This document shows positions 21,101 through 31,707 of a stretch of DNA of 64,000 nucleotides, in pieces; within the stretch, counting starts at the first letter, position 1; each line of letters starts with the position of its first letter. Where the stretch lies: NCBI RefSeq assembly GCF_050948175.1, contig NC_135199.1, forward strand, positions 806,001 through 870,000, given 5' to 3'. The position numbers and the translations under genes are program-made. The notes under the pieces are model-generated. The model was not told the origin of the DNA. It ran no database searches and saw nothing but the letters and a program-made list of their open reading frames with translations. This stretch comes from Xylocopa sonorina (lineage: Eukaryota > Arthropoda > Insecta > Hymenoptera > Apidae).

Positions 21101-24100
21101 ACGTATCGTAGCATTAGAGTTCTTATGCTTCTCAAGACGCGATATAGCTATTCGTTACTATGTTTCATGATAATATATAATATTCACTGTGGAGTGTTAT
21201 GTATACCTCGTATTCACATCAGAAGAATGTAAATGCGACACTTCCTTCCTAGGAAGTAGAGTTTGCAGATGTCTACGTATCGAAGCAATAAAGTTCTAAT
21301 GCTTCTTAAATCGCCACATCGCATCTCATTTCTATGCTTCATGATAAGAAATAATATTCACTGTGCAGTGTTATGTATACCTCGTAATCACATCAGAAGA
21401 ATGTAAATGCGACACTTCCTTGCTAGGAAATAGCGTTTGCTGATGTCTACGTATCGAAGCAATAAAGTTCTAAAGCTTCTTAAATCGCGATATCGCATCT
21501 CATTTCTATGTTTCATGATAAGATATAATATTCATTGTGCAGTGTTATGTATATCTCGCATACACTTCAATTGAATGTAAATGCGACACTTCCTTGCTAG
21601 GAAATAGCGTTTGCAGATGTCTGCGTATCGTGGCATTAGAGTTCTGATGCTTCTCAAAACGCGGTATCGCTTCTCATTTCTATGTTTCGTGATAATATAT
21701 AATATTCATCGCGAAGTGCCATGTATATCTCGCAAACACTTCAATTGAATGTACATGCGACACTTCCTTGCTAGGAAATAGCGTTTGCAGATGTCTACGT
21801 ATCGAAGCAATAGAATTCCAAAGCTTCTTAAATCTCGATATCGCATCTCATTTCTATGTTTCAAGATAAGATATAATATTCATTGTGCAGTGTTATGTAT
21901 ATCTCGTCTATACATCAAATGAATGTAAATGCGACACTTCCTTGCTAGGAAATAGCGTTTGCAGATGTCTACGTATCGAAGCAATAGAGTTCTAATGCTT
22001 CTTAAATCGCCATATTTCATCTCATTCCAATGTTTCATGATAAGATATAATATTTATTGTGGACTCTTATGTATAGCTCGTATTCACTTCAAATGTATGT
22101 AAATGCAACACTTCCTTGCCAGGAAATAGCGTTTGCAGATTTCTGCGTATCGCGGCATTAGAGTTCTAATGCTTCTCAAAACGCGATATCGCTTCTCATT
22201 TCTATGTTTCGTGATAATATATAATATTCATTGCGAAGTGCCATGTATATCTCGCATACACTTCAAGTGAAGGTACATGCGACACATCCTTGCTCGGAAG
22301 TATCGTTTGCAGATGTCTACGTATCGATGCAATGGAGTTCTAATGCTTCTTAAATCGCCATATCGCATCTCATTTCTATGTTTCATGATAAGATATAATA
22401 TTCAGTGCGCAGTGTTATGTATACCTCGTATTCACTTCAAAAGAATGTAAATGCAACACTTCCTTGCTAGGAAATAGCGTTTGCAGATGTCTACGTATCG
22501 TAGCATTAGTTCTCTAATGCTTCTCAAAACGCGACATCGTTTCTCCTTTCTATGTTTCATGATAGTATATAATATTCATTGCGTAGTGTCATGTATACCT
22601 CGCATACACTTCAAATGAATGTAAATGCGACAATACCTTGCTTGGATGTAGCGTTCGCAGATGTCTACGTATCGAAGCAATAGAGTTCTAATGCTTCTTA
22701 AATCGCCATATTGCATCTCATTCCTATGTTTCATGATAAGATATAATATTTATTGTGGACTCTTATGTATACCTCGTATTCACTTCAAATGTATGTAAAT
22801 GCGACACTTCCTTGCCAGGAAATAGCGTTTGCAGATGTCTACCTATCCTAGCATTAGAGTTCTAGTGCTTCTCAAAACGCGATATAGCTATTCGTTACTA
22901 TGTTTCATGATAATATATAATATTCACTGTGGAGTGTTATGTATACCTCGTATTCACATCAGAAGAATGTAAATGCGACACTTCCTTGCTAGGAAGTAGC
23001 GTTTGCAGATGCCTGCGTATCGTGGCATTAGAGTTCTAATGCTTCTCAAAACGCGGTATCGCTTCTCATTTCTATGTTTCGTGATAAGATATAATATTCA
23101 TTGTGCAGTGTTATGTACACCTCGCATACACTTCAAATGAATATAAATGCGACACTTCCTTGCTAGGAAATAGCGTTGGCAGATGTCTACGTATCGAAGC
23201 AATAGAGTTCTAATGCTTCTTAAATCGCCATATTGCATCTCATTCCTATGTTTCATGATAAGATGTAATATTTATTGTGGAGTGTTATGTATACCTCGTG
23301 TTCACTTCAAAAGAATGTAAATGGGACACTTCCTTGCTAGGAAATAGCGTTTGCGGATGTCTACGTATCGTAGCAATAGAGTTCTGAAGCTTGCTAATTC
23401 GCGATATCGCATCTCCTTTCTATGTTTCATGATAATATATAATATTCATTGCGAAGTGTCATGTGTACCTCGTATTCACTTCAAATGAATGTAAATGGGA
23501 CACTTCCTTGCTTGGAAACAGTGTTTGCAGATATCTAGTATCGAAGCAATAGAGTTCTATAGCTTCTTAAATCGCGATATCGCATCTCATTTCTATGTTT
23601 CATGATAATATATAATATTCATTGTGCAGTGTTATGTATACCTCGTATTCAATTCAAGAGAATGTAAATGTGACACTTCCTTGCTAGGAAAAAGCGCTTG
23701 CAGATGTCTACGTGTCGAACCAATATATTTCTAATGCTTCTTAAAACGCGATATCGCATCTCATTTCTTTGTTTCATAATAAGATATAATATTCATTGCG
23801 AAGTGTCATGTGTACCTCGTATTCACTTCAAAAGAATGTAAATGCGACACTTCCATGCTTGGAAATAGCGTTTGCAGATGTTTACGTATCGAAGCAATAG
23901 AGTTCTAATGTTTCTTAAACCGTCATATCGCATCTCATATCTACGTTTCCTGATGAGATATAATATTCATTGCGATGTGTCATGTATACCTCGTATTCCT
24001 TTCAAAAGAATGTAAGTGCGACACTTCCTTGCTAGGAAGTAGCGTTTGCAGATGTCTACGTATCGAACCAATATATTTCTAATGCTTCTTAATTCGCCAT

Positions 24101-27100
24101 ATCGCATCTCATTTCTATGTTTCATGATAAGATATAATATTCATTGCGAAGTATCATGTATACCTCGTATTCACTTCAAAAGAATGTAAAAACGACGCTT
24201 CCTTGCTAGGAAATAGCATTTGCAGATGTCTACGTATCGTAGCATTAGAGTTCTAATGCTTCTCAAAACGCGATATCGCTACTCAATGCTATGTTTCATG
24301 ATAATATATAATATTCATTGGGGAGGGTTATGTATAACTCGTATTCACTTCAAAAGAATGTAAATGGGACACTTCCTTGCTTGGAAACAGTGTTTGCAGA
24401 TATCTAGTTTCGAAGCAATAGAGTTCTAAAGCTTCTTATATCGCGATATCGCATCTCATTTCTATGTTTCATGATAATATATAATATTCATTGTGCAGTG
24501 TTATGTATACCTCGTATTCAATTCAAGAGAATGTAAATGTGACACTTCCTTGCTAGGAAAAAGCGCTTGCAGATGTCTACGTGTCGAACCAATATATTTC
24601 TTATGCTTCTTAAAACGCGATATCGCATCTCATTTCTTTGTTTCATAATAAGATATAATATTCATTGCGAAGTGTCGTGTGTACCTCGTATTCACTTCAA
24701 AAGAATGTAAATGCGACACTTCCATGCTTGGAAATAGCGTTTGCAGATGTTTACGTAGCGAAGCAATAGATTTCTAATGCTTCTTAAAACGCGATATCGC
24801 ATCTCATTTCTTTGTTTCATAATAAGATATAATATTCATTGCGAAGTGTCATGTGTACCTCGTATTCACTTCAAAAGAATGTAAATGCGACACTTCCATG
24901 CTTGGAAATAGCGTTTGCAGATGTTTACGTATCGAAGAAATAGAGTTCTAATGCTTCTTAGAACGCGATATCGCAAATCATTTCTATGTTTCATAATAAG
25001 ATATAATATTCAATGCGAAGTGTCATGTATACCTCGTATTCACTTCAAAAGAATGTAAATGCGACACTTCCATGCTAGGAAATAGCGTTTGCGGATGTCT
25101 ACGTATCGTAGCAATAGGGTTCTAATGCTTCTTAAATCGCCTAATCGCATCTCATTTCTATGTTTCATGATAAGATATAATATTCAGTGTGCAGTGTTAT
25201 GTATATCTCGTCTATACTTCAAATGAATGTAAATGCGACACTTCCTTTCTAGGAAATAGCGTTTGCAGATGTCTACGTATCGAAGCAATGGAGCTCTAAT
25301 GCTTCTTAAATCGCCATATTGCATCACATTTCTATGTTTCATGATAAGATATAATATTTATTGTGGACTCTTATGTATACCTCGTATTCACTTCAAATGT
25401 ATGTAAATGCGACACTTCCTTGCCAGGAAATAGCGTTTGCAGATGTCTACGTATCGTAGCATTAGAGTTCTTATGCTTCTCAAGACGCGAAATAGCTATT
25501 CGTTACTATGTTTCATGATAATATATAATATTCACTGTGGAGTATTACGTATACCTCGTATTCACATCAGAAGAATGTAAATGCGACACTTCCTTGCTAG
25601 GAAATAGCGTTTGCAGATGTCTGCGTATCGTGGCATTGGAGTTCTCATGCTTCTCAAAACGCGGTATCGCTTCTCATTTCTATGTTTCGTGATAATATAT
25701 AATATTCATTGCGAAGTGCCATGTATATCTCGCAAACACTTCAATTGAATGTACATGCGACACTTCCTTGCTAGGAAATAGCGTTTGCAGATGTCTACGT
25801 ATCGAAGCAATAGAATTCCAAAGCTTCTTAAATCGCGATATCGCATCTCATTTCTATGTTTCAAGATAAGATATAATATTCATTGTGCAGTGTTATGTAT
25901 ATCTCGTCTATACATCAAATGAATGTAAATGCGACACTTCCTTGCTAGGAAATAGCGTTCGCAGATGTCTACGTATCGAAGCAATAGAGTTCTAATGCTT
26001 CTTAAATCGCCATATTTCATCTCATTCCAATGTTTCATGATAAGATATAATATTTATTGTGGACTCTTATGTATACCTCGTATTCACTTCAAATGTATGT
26101 AAATGCAACACTTCCTTCCTAGGAAAGAGCGTTTGCAGATTTCTGCGTATCGTGGCATTAGAGTTCTAATGCTTCTCAAAACGCGGTATCGCTTCTCATT
26201 TCTATGTTTCGTGATAATATATAATATTCATTGCGAAGTGCCATGTATATCTCGCATACACTTCAAATGAAGGTACATGCGACACTTCCTTGCTTGGAAA
26301 TAGCGTTTGCAGATGTCTACGTATCGAAGCAATAGAATTCTAATGCTTCTTAAATCGCCATATCGCATCTCCTTTCTATGTTTCATGATAGTATATAATA
26401 TTCATTGCGTAGTGTCATGTATACCTCGCATACACATCAAATGAATGTAAATGCGACACTTCCTTGCTAGGAAGTAGAGTTTGCAGATGTCTACGTATCG
26501 AAGCAATAAAGTTCTAATGCTTCTTAAATCGCCATATCGCATCTCATTTCTATGCTTCATGATAAGAAACAATATTCACTGTGCAGTGTTATGTATACCT
26601 CGTAATCACATCAGAAGAATGTAAATGCGACACTTCCTTGCTAGGAAGTAGCGTTTGCAGATGTCTACGTATCGAAGCAGTAGAGTTCTAATGCTTCTTA
26701 AATCGCCATATCGCATCTCATTTCTATGTTTCATGATAAGATATAATATTAATTGTGCAGTGTTATGTATATCTCGTCTATACTTCAAATGAATGTAAAT
26801 GCGACACTTCCTTGCTAGGAAATAGCGTTTGCAGATGTCTACGTATCGAAGCAATGGAGTTCTAATGCTTCTTAAATCGCCATATCGCATCTCATTTCTA
26901 TGTTTCATGATAAGATATAATATTCACTGCGCAGTGTTATGTATACCTCGTAATCACATCAGAAGAATGTAAATGCGACACTTCCTTGCTAGGAAGTAGC
27001 GTTTGCAGATGCCTGCGTGTCGTGGCATTAGGGTTCTAATGCTTCTCAAAACGCGGTATCGCTTCTCATTTCTATGTTTCGTGATAATATATAATATTCA

Positions 27101-27114
27101 TTGCGAAGTGCCAT
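18146..27114 (-). repeat. 174-bp satellite array, reverse orientation
   Basis: About 51 monomers in the opposite strand orientation to 1909-9096 (core gcagatgtctacgtatcgaag on the plus strand). Higher-order structure: a block near 21725-22240 recurs at 25725-26240, offset 4000 bp (23 monomers). A block around 23480-23760 recurs around 24350-24630, offset 869 bp (5 monomers). Variant classes alternate, for example aaacgcggtatcgc versus aaatcgccatatcgc. No gene is seen. Confidence 0.95.
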
Positions 27115-27382
27115 TGTGACGTCAGGCGTACCGCCTGCCACCCTCCGGCGTCAACCTCTTCTCCAGCGGCATCCGTATCCAGAGCCCCTGTACGCGGGCC
27201 ACCCGCCGACACGCCGCCCCAGTATTCAGAGACGACGATACGAGAGAGAGGAAGGGTACTCGACACACGTCAGGGAAGATCTCACCCCACGTTACGAGGG
27301 CGAGGAGCACCACACCACGTACCGCATCGAGTCACCGGCGATCACGCACCCGTACACCCTCTTCTCGTATATGCGATCATAG
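27115..27382 (+). pseudogene. Pol C-terminal tail encoded in family-B U3
   Basis: The plus-strand frame reads TSGVPPATLRR, then HPYPEPLYAGHPPTRRP, then RYEREEGYS, then YEGEE and ends ESPAITHPYTLFSYMRS before a stop at 27380-27382. This is the same tail that ends the full-length Pol inside its 3' LTR (TSGVQPATLRR to ESPAITKPY). In a solo LTR it is orphaned from pol. Conservation between families A and B shows that U3 has been coding sequence for a long time. Confidence 0.6.
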
Positions 27383-28177
27383 TATAAGTACACTACTCAT
27401 TTCTGTACATACACCACAACACACATCTAGATTTAAATACATACATGTACATACGCCGCCTAGTCGTTACGCTAGAGATAAGTTGCGATGCGCTCGCGCG
27501 CGCACTCGACGCTCGCGGCTCACGCTCAACGCGAGCCGCTCCCCACTCCGACCGGCCGCACCACCGCTAGGGCCGAGCGGCTGCCCTACTCCAACCGTCC
27601 GCCCCACCGCGAGGGCCCAGCGACTCGCGCGCCGCGCGACCCGAGGAGGTCGCGGATGCGAGATCTGATAGACACTTCTAATCGCGCCTCTGAACGAGAC
27701 ACATCTAGTCTCGACTCCGAACCGAGGAGTTCTCTCCGACTCGAGCAATTGGCTCATAAGCAACGAGCTACCAGTTCAATGCCTTCGTCTCTATCTCATC
27801 TCCGTTAGCGGAGTCCGTAACGTAACTTAGTCCATTTCAATTTCTTGTTATAATCTTAGTTTAATAACTTAGAATTAGTCAAGTGTAGTAACATAGGGAA
27901 GTTTAAAGAATATACGTAGTTTATACCAGATACAAATCTTCTTTATTTCAATTACAAGTTCCTCAACTCAATTCCACGGGTACGCTCGCGAATATTACAC
28001 GTTTATACAATTCATCTGCGATAGTCCTGAAGGTAGACAGCTAGAGCGAACCAACGCTTAGCCGCTCTTTCTTCAGTCCTGCCGCAATCGAGCATCTTGC
28101 GCCCAGGTTGACACTGTACCGCTAGAGCGAACCAGCGCTTAGCCGTTCCGTTATCTTCCGAAGTACAAGTGCTCTTG

Positions 28178-28504
28178 ATGAACTTCGAGACTCCGAAAAA
28201 GCGTACACGACGCGCGGGGAGGAAGGAGTTCATGCGTCGTCTGATTCGCGAATACGTGGGCAGTGTTCCTGGATACATCGATCTCTGCACTCGAGTTCCT
28301 GTTCCTGCGAAGGATACCTTTTCCGCCGTCCGGCCCGTTCGTGCCCAGGATCGTCCTGTCCCAGCGCCCGTACCCGCCAGCCAGGGTCAGCCCGTCTGGA
28401 AACTCATCCCTGTGACCGTACAACCGTTCCAGCCGTACGCCGCAGCAATACCGGTCACGGATCCAAGGCGCTCTCTATACCTGGAACGAGAGTCACAGCG
28501 GTAA
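28178..28504 (+). CDS. LTR-encoded small basic protein (108 aa), family B
   Basis: ATG at 28178. It begins MNFETPKKRTRRAGRKEF, aligning with the family-A ORF, and continues with RREYVG-like RLIREYVG. The C-terminal block has QPVWKLIPV, QPYAAAIPV and DPRRSLYLE. The TAA stop lies about 17 nt before the splice donor, whereas in family A the stop is within the donor. Protein conservation with nucleotide divergence supports a real ORF; the function is not recognised. Confidence 0.5.
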   Translation: MNFETPKKRTRRAGRKEFMRRLIREYVGSVPGYIDLCTRVPVPAKDTFSAVRPVRAQDRPVPAPVPASQGQPVWKLIPVTVQPFQPYAAAIPVTDPRRSLYLERESQR

Positions 28505-28660
28505 AATCAAGACATCGAAAGGTAAGTGCCGCCTTAAATATTCGGTAATTAGAGTCCAGAACGCCAACGAACCCGGTCCAGGCGCAATTCGCGTTCGTTT
28601 CGGGAACGGCTACGACGTCGTGTCATAGTTTCGAGTGAAATCACACCCCGGGACGTGACA

Positions 28661-29611
28661 CTATGTATACCTCGAATACACTTCCATTGAATGTACATGC
28701 GACACTTCCTTCCTAGGAAATAGCGTTTGCAGATGTCTACGAATCGAAGCAATAGAGATCTAATGCTTCTTAAATCGCCATATCGCATCTCATTTCTATG
28801 TTTCATGATAAGATATAATAATCATTGTGCAGTGTTATGTATATCTCGTCTATACTTCAAATGGATGTAAATGCGACACTTCCTTGCTCGGAAATAGCGT
28901 TTGCAGATGTCTACGTATCGTGGCATTAGTGTTCTAATGCTTCTTAAATCGCGATATCGCATCTCATATCTATGTTTCATGATAATATGTAACATTCATT
29001 GCGAAGTGTCATGTATACCTCGCATACACTTCAAATGAATGTGAATGCGACAGTTTCTTGCTAGAAAATAGTATTTGCAGATATCTAGTATCGAAGCAAT
29101 AGAGTTCCAAAGCTTCTTAAATCGCGATATCGCATCTCATTTCTATGTTTCATGATAGGACATCATATTCATTGTGCAGTTTTATGAATACCTCGTATTC
29201 ACTTCAAAAGAATATAAATGCGACACTTCCTTGCTAGGAAATAGCGTTTGCAGATGTCTACGTATCGAAGCAATAGAGTTCCAAAGCTTTCTAATTCGCG
29301 ATATCGCATCTCATTTCTATGTTTGATGATAAGATATAATATTCATTGTCGAGTGTTATGTATACCTCGTATTCGTTTCAAAAGAATGTAAATGCGACAC
29401 GTCCTTGCTAGGAAGTAGCGTTTGCAGATGTCTACGTGTCGAAGCAATAGTGTTCTAATGATTCTTAAATCGCGATATCGCATCTCATTTCTATGTTTCA
29501 TGACAATATATAATATTCATTGCGAAGGGTCATATTTACCTCGCATACACTTAAAATGAATGTAAATGCGACACTCCCATGCTAGGAAATAGCGTTTCCA
29601 GATGTCTACGT
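28661..29611 (-). repeat. 174-bp satellite segment, reverse orientation
   Basis: About 5.5 monomers between the solo B LTR and the inverted A element, in phase with both flanking arrays. No gene is seen. Confidence 0.95.
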
Positions 29612-30582
29612 TGTCACGTCCCGAGGTGCGGTTGCGCTCGCAACGGTGGCACAAAGTCGTAACCGTTCCCGAAAATAACGCGAATTGCGTCCGGACCGTG
29701 TTCGTTGGCGTTTCGGACTCGATAAAACGATAATTAACACTAAACTTACCTTGCGAAGGCTTGATTCCGCTGTCTGATTTCTCTTTCCAGGTACCTGGAG
29801 CGCCTTGGATCCGCAACCGGGATGGCGGCGGCGTACGGCTGGAACGGAGGTACGTCTACGGGAATAAGCGTCCAGGAGGGTTGACTCCGGCTGGCAGGTA
29901 TCGGCGTTTGGCCCTGACGATTGGCGACTCGTACGGGTCGTGCGCCGAAGGAAACCTCCTTCACAGGAACCAGGACTCGAACGTAGGAAATTGAATATTC
30001 TGGTGCATCACCCACGTATTCCCGAGCGAGACGACGAATGAACTCTCTCCACCCCGCGCGTCGTGTACGCTTTGTCGGAGGTGCAAGGCTCGTCGAGAAT
30101 ACTTGAACTTCGGTCGAGTACGGCGCGGCTAAGCGTTGGTTCGCTCTAGCTTACCGGGATCAACCTGGGCGCAAGATATTCTGTACACGGTAGAAGTGAG
30201 GATGGAGCAACTAAGCGCTGGTTCGCTCTAGTCGTCGAGCCTCAAGACTATCGCAGATGAGATATAGAAATAGAATAATCGCGAGCGTACCCGTGGAGTA
30301 GAATTAAGGAATTGTATTTGAACTTGAATAAAGATACTTTGAATCTGGTAAAATAAACTATATTCTATGATTTCACTATACTAGATACACTTGACTAAAT
30401 TCTAAGTTACTGACTAGCGATTACAATGAGAATTAGAAATAGTTTGAAGTATCGAATGGACTCCGCTATGGGAGTATGGATAGAGACGAATGCATTAGAG
30501 CTAATTGCTCGTTGCGAATGAGCCTATTGCTCGGATCGAAAGTGCATCGTTCGGATGCTGGAGGCGAGTTAGGAACTCGTCG

Positions 30583-30686
30583 GTTCGGAGATGAGATAGG
30601 AGCTCTCCAGTTCGGAGATGAGTTAGCAACTCTCCAGTTCGGAGATGAGTTAGCAACTCTCCAGTTCGGAGATGAGTTAGCAACTG
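30583..30686 (-). repeat. 27-bp minisatellite inside the LTR (4 units)
   Basis: Units begin (gttcgg) at 30583, 30610, 30637 and 30664, an exact 27-bp period with core gttcggagatgagttagcaa. The other family-A LTRs carry one unit, except the 3' LTR at 16558, which has two. The length is a multiple of 3, so the overlapping open frames are not broken. Confidence 0.85.
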
Positions 30687-30968
30687 ACTCTCGGATCTCG
30701 CGTCCGCGACCTCCTCGGGTCGTGCGGCGCGCGAGTCGCTGGACCCTCGCGGTGGGGCGGACGGTCGGAGTAGGGCGGCCGCTCGGCCCTCGTGGTGGGG
30801 CGGCCGTTCGAAGTGGGGCGCGACCCGCGTTAAGCGTGAGCCGCGGGCGTCGAGTGTGCGCGCGAGTGCAACGGAACATAACCGTGCATGAATGAAATAT
30901 ATACATATATTCACTTAAATCTAGGTGTGTGTTGGTGTGTATGTACATATATGAGTAGTGTGCTTATT

Positions 30969-31589
30969 CTAGTCCCACATGTACGAGAAGTACGTATAGG
31001 GCTTCGTGATCGCTGGGGATTCGACCCAGTACGTGTCGGAGGGCTCCTCGCCCTCGTAATACGGGGTGAAGTCCTCCCCCTCGTGTGTGGAGATCGCGCG
31101 TGGGCGCGGCATGCTGCATCCTTCTTCCCTCTCGTACCTTTGCCTCCTTCTGTAGGGACGGCGAGTCGGCGGGTGGCCCGTGTGCAGGGGCTCCGGATAC
31201 GGATGCTGGGGATGATGAGGTGGACGCCGGAGGGTGGCAGGCGGTACGCCTGACGTTACACCACCCCCCTTGGAAAAAGAATCTCGGCCATGCCGAGATC
31301 TCTTGTCTGTTGGGTAGATTTCGGGATGCTGGAACCTTCTCTTGGTCCTGTTGTCTGGATGCTGCGGAATCTGAGGCTTTTCGCCTGGTTGATCCTGGCG
31401 ATAACGTTTGGAGTTTGGACCGTGACTGCGGGCTTCCTCCGGATTGCAGGCACTTTCGTCGCTTTCACTTTCAGCGTTCGTTTGAATGTCACTGCACTCA
31501 CTGACTTCATTTTCGGTTTTTCGCACTTTTCTTTCACTAGCATCCATACTCTGCATACCATGCATTCGCTTACAAATTTTGATTTTGTT
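30969..31589 (-). pseudogene. pol: Pol C-terminal tail fragment in the deleted element
   Basis: The minus-strand frame starts at the deletion junction with NKIKICKRMH (just after the GPY/F module in full-length Pol). It continues through the Ser/Glu-rich tail and PPT into U3, ending ESPAITKPY...SYMWD at 30969. Upstream of the junction the same frame is open through the 118-bp 5' LTR piece (ends PYRRR) and into satellite, so the deletion joined two frames in phase. Protease, RT, RNase H and integrase are all missing. Confidence 0.75.
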
Positions 31590-31707
31590 CCTCCTTCTGT
31601 AGGGACGGCGAGTCGGCGGGTGGCCCGTGTGCAGGGGCTCCGGATACGGATGCTGGGGATGATGAGGTGGACGCCGGAGGGTGGCAGGCGGTACGCCTGA
31701 CGTTACA

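Larger units (their letters stand above)
27115..28660 (+). mobile_element. Solo family-B gypsy LTR with 4-bp TSD
   Basis: 1546 bp, tgtgacgtc to gacgtgaca. Left flank ccat and right flank ctat are a 4-bp duplication with one change, and the satellite continues in phase and orientation. It is diverged from family A but collinear: U3 tail-coding region, tgtacatacac block, GC-rich block, paired motif (28041-28061 and 28122-28142), LTR ORF, splice donor (28521/28522) and the conserved gaacgccaacgaacccgg 3' segment. Confidence 0.9.
29612..31707 (-). mobile_element. Inverted, internally deleted family-A element
   Basis: Minus-strand order: the first 118 bp of a 5' LTR (31707-31590), the last 329 bp of the internal region (31589-31261: Pol tail, hairpin, PPT), then a complete 3' LTR (31260-29612, 1649 bp). 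Flanks are acgt at 29608-29611 and acgt at 31708-31711, a perfect 4-bp TSD, and the satellite reads straight through. The retained 5' LTR piece is identical to the matching part of its own 3' LTR, so the deletion is recent or arose during reverse transcription. The LTR ORF frame (30093-29746) starts with ACG. Confidence 0.9.

Noticed and set aside
18146..27114. CRISPR-like regular repeat spacing
   Set aside because: Whole monomers are similar with no unique spacers, and the context is eukaryotic; it is a tandem satellite.
31590..31707. The deleted element as a spliced, reintegrated transcript
   Set aside because: The left junction lies in U3 of the 5' LTR, which the element's own transcript does not include, and there is no GT/AG pair at the breakpoints.
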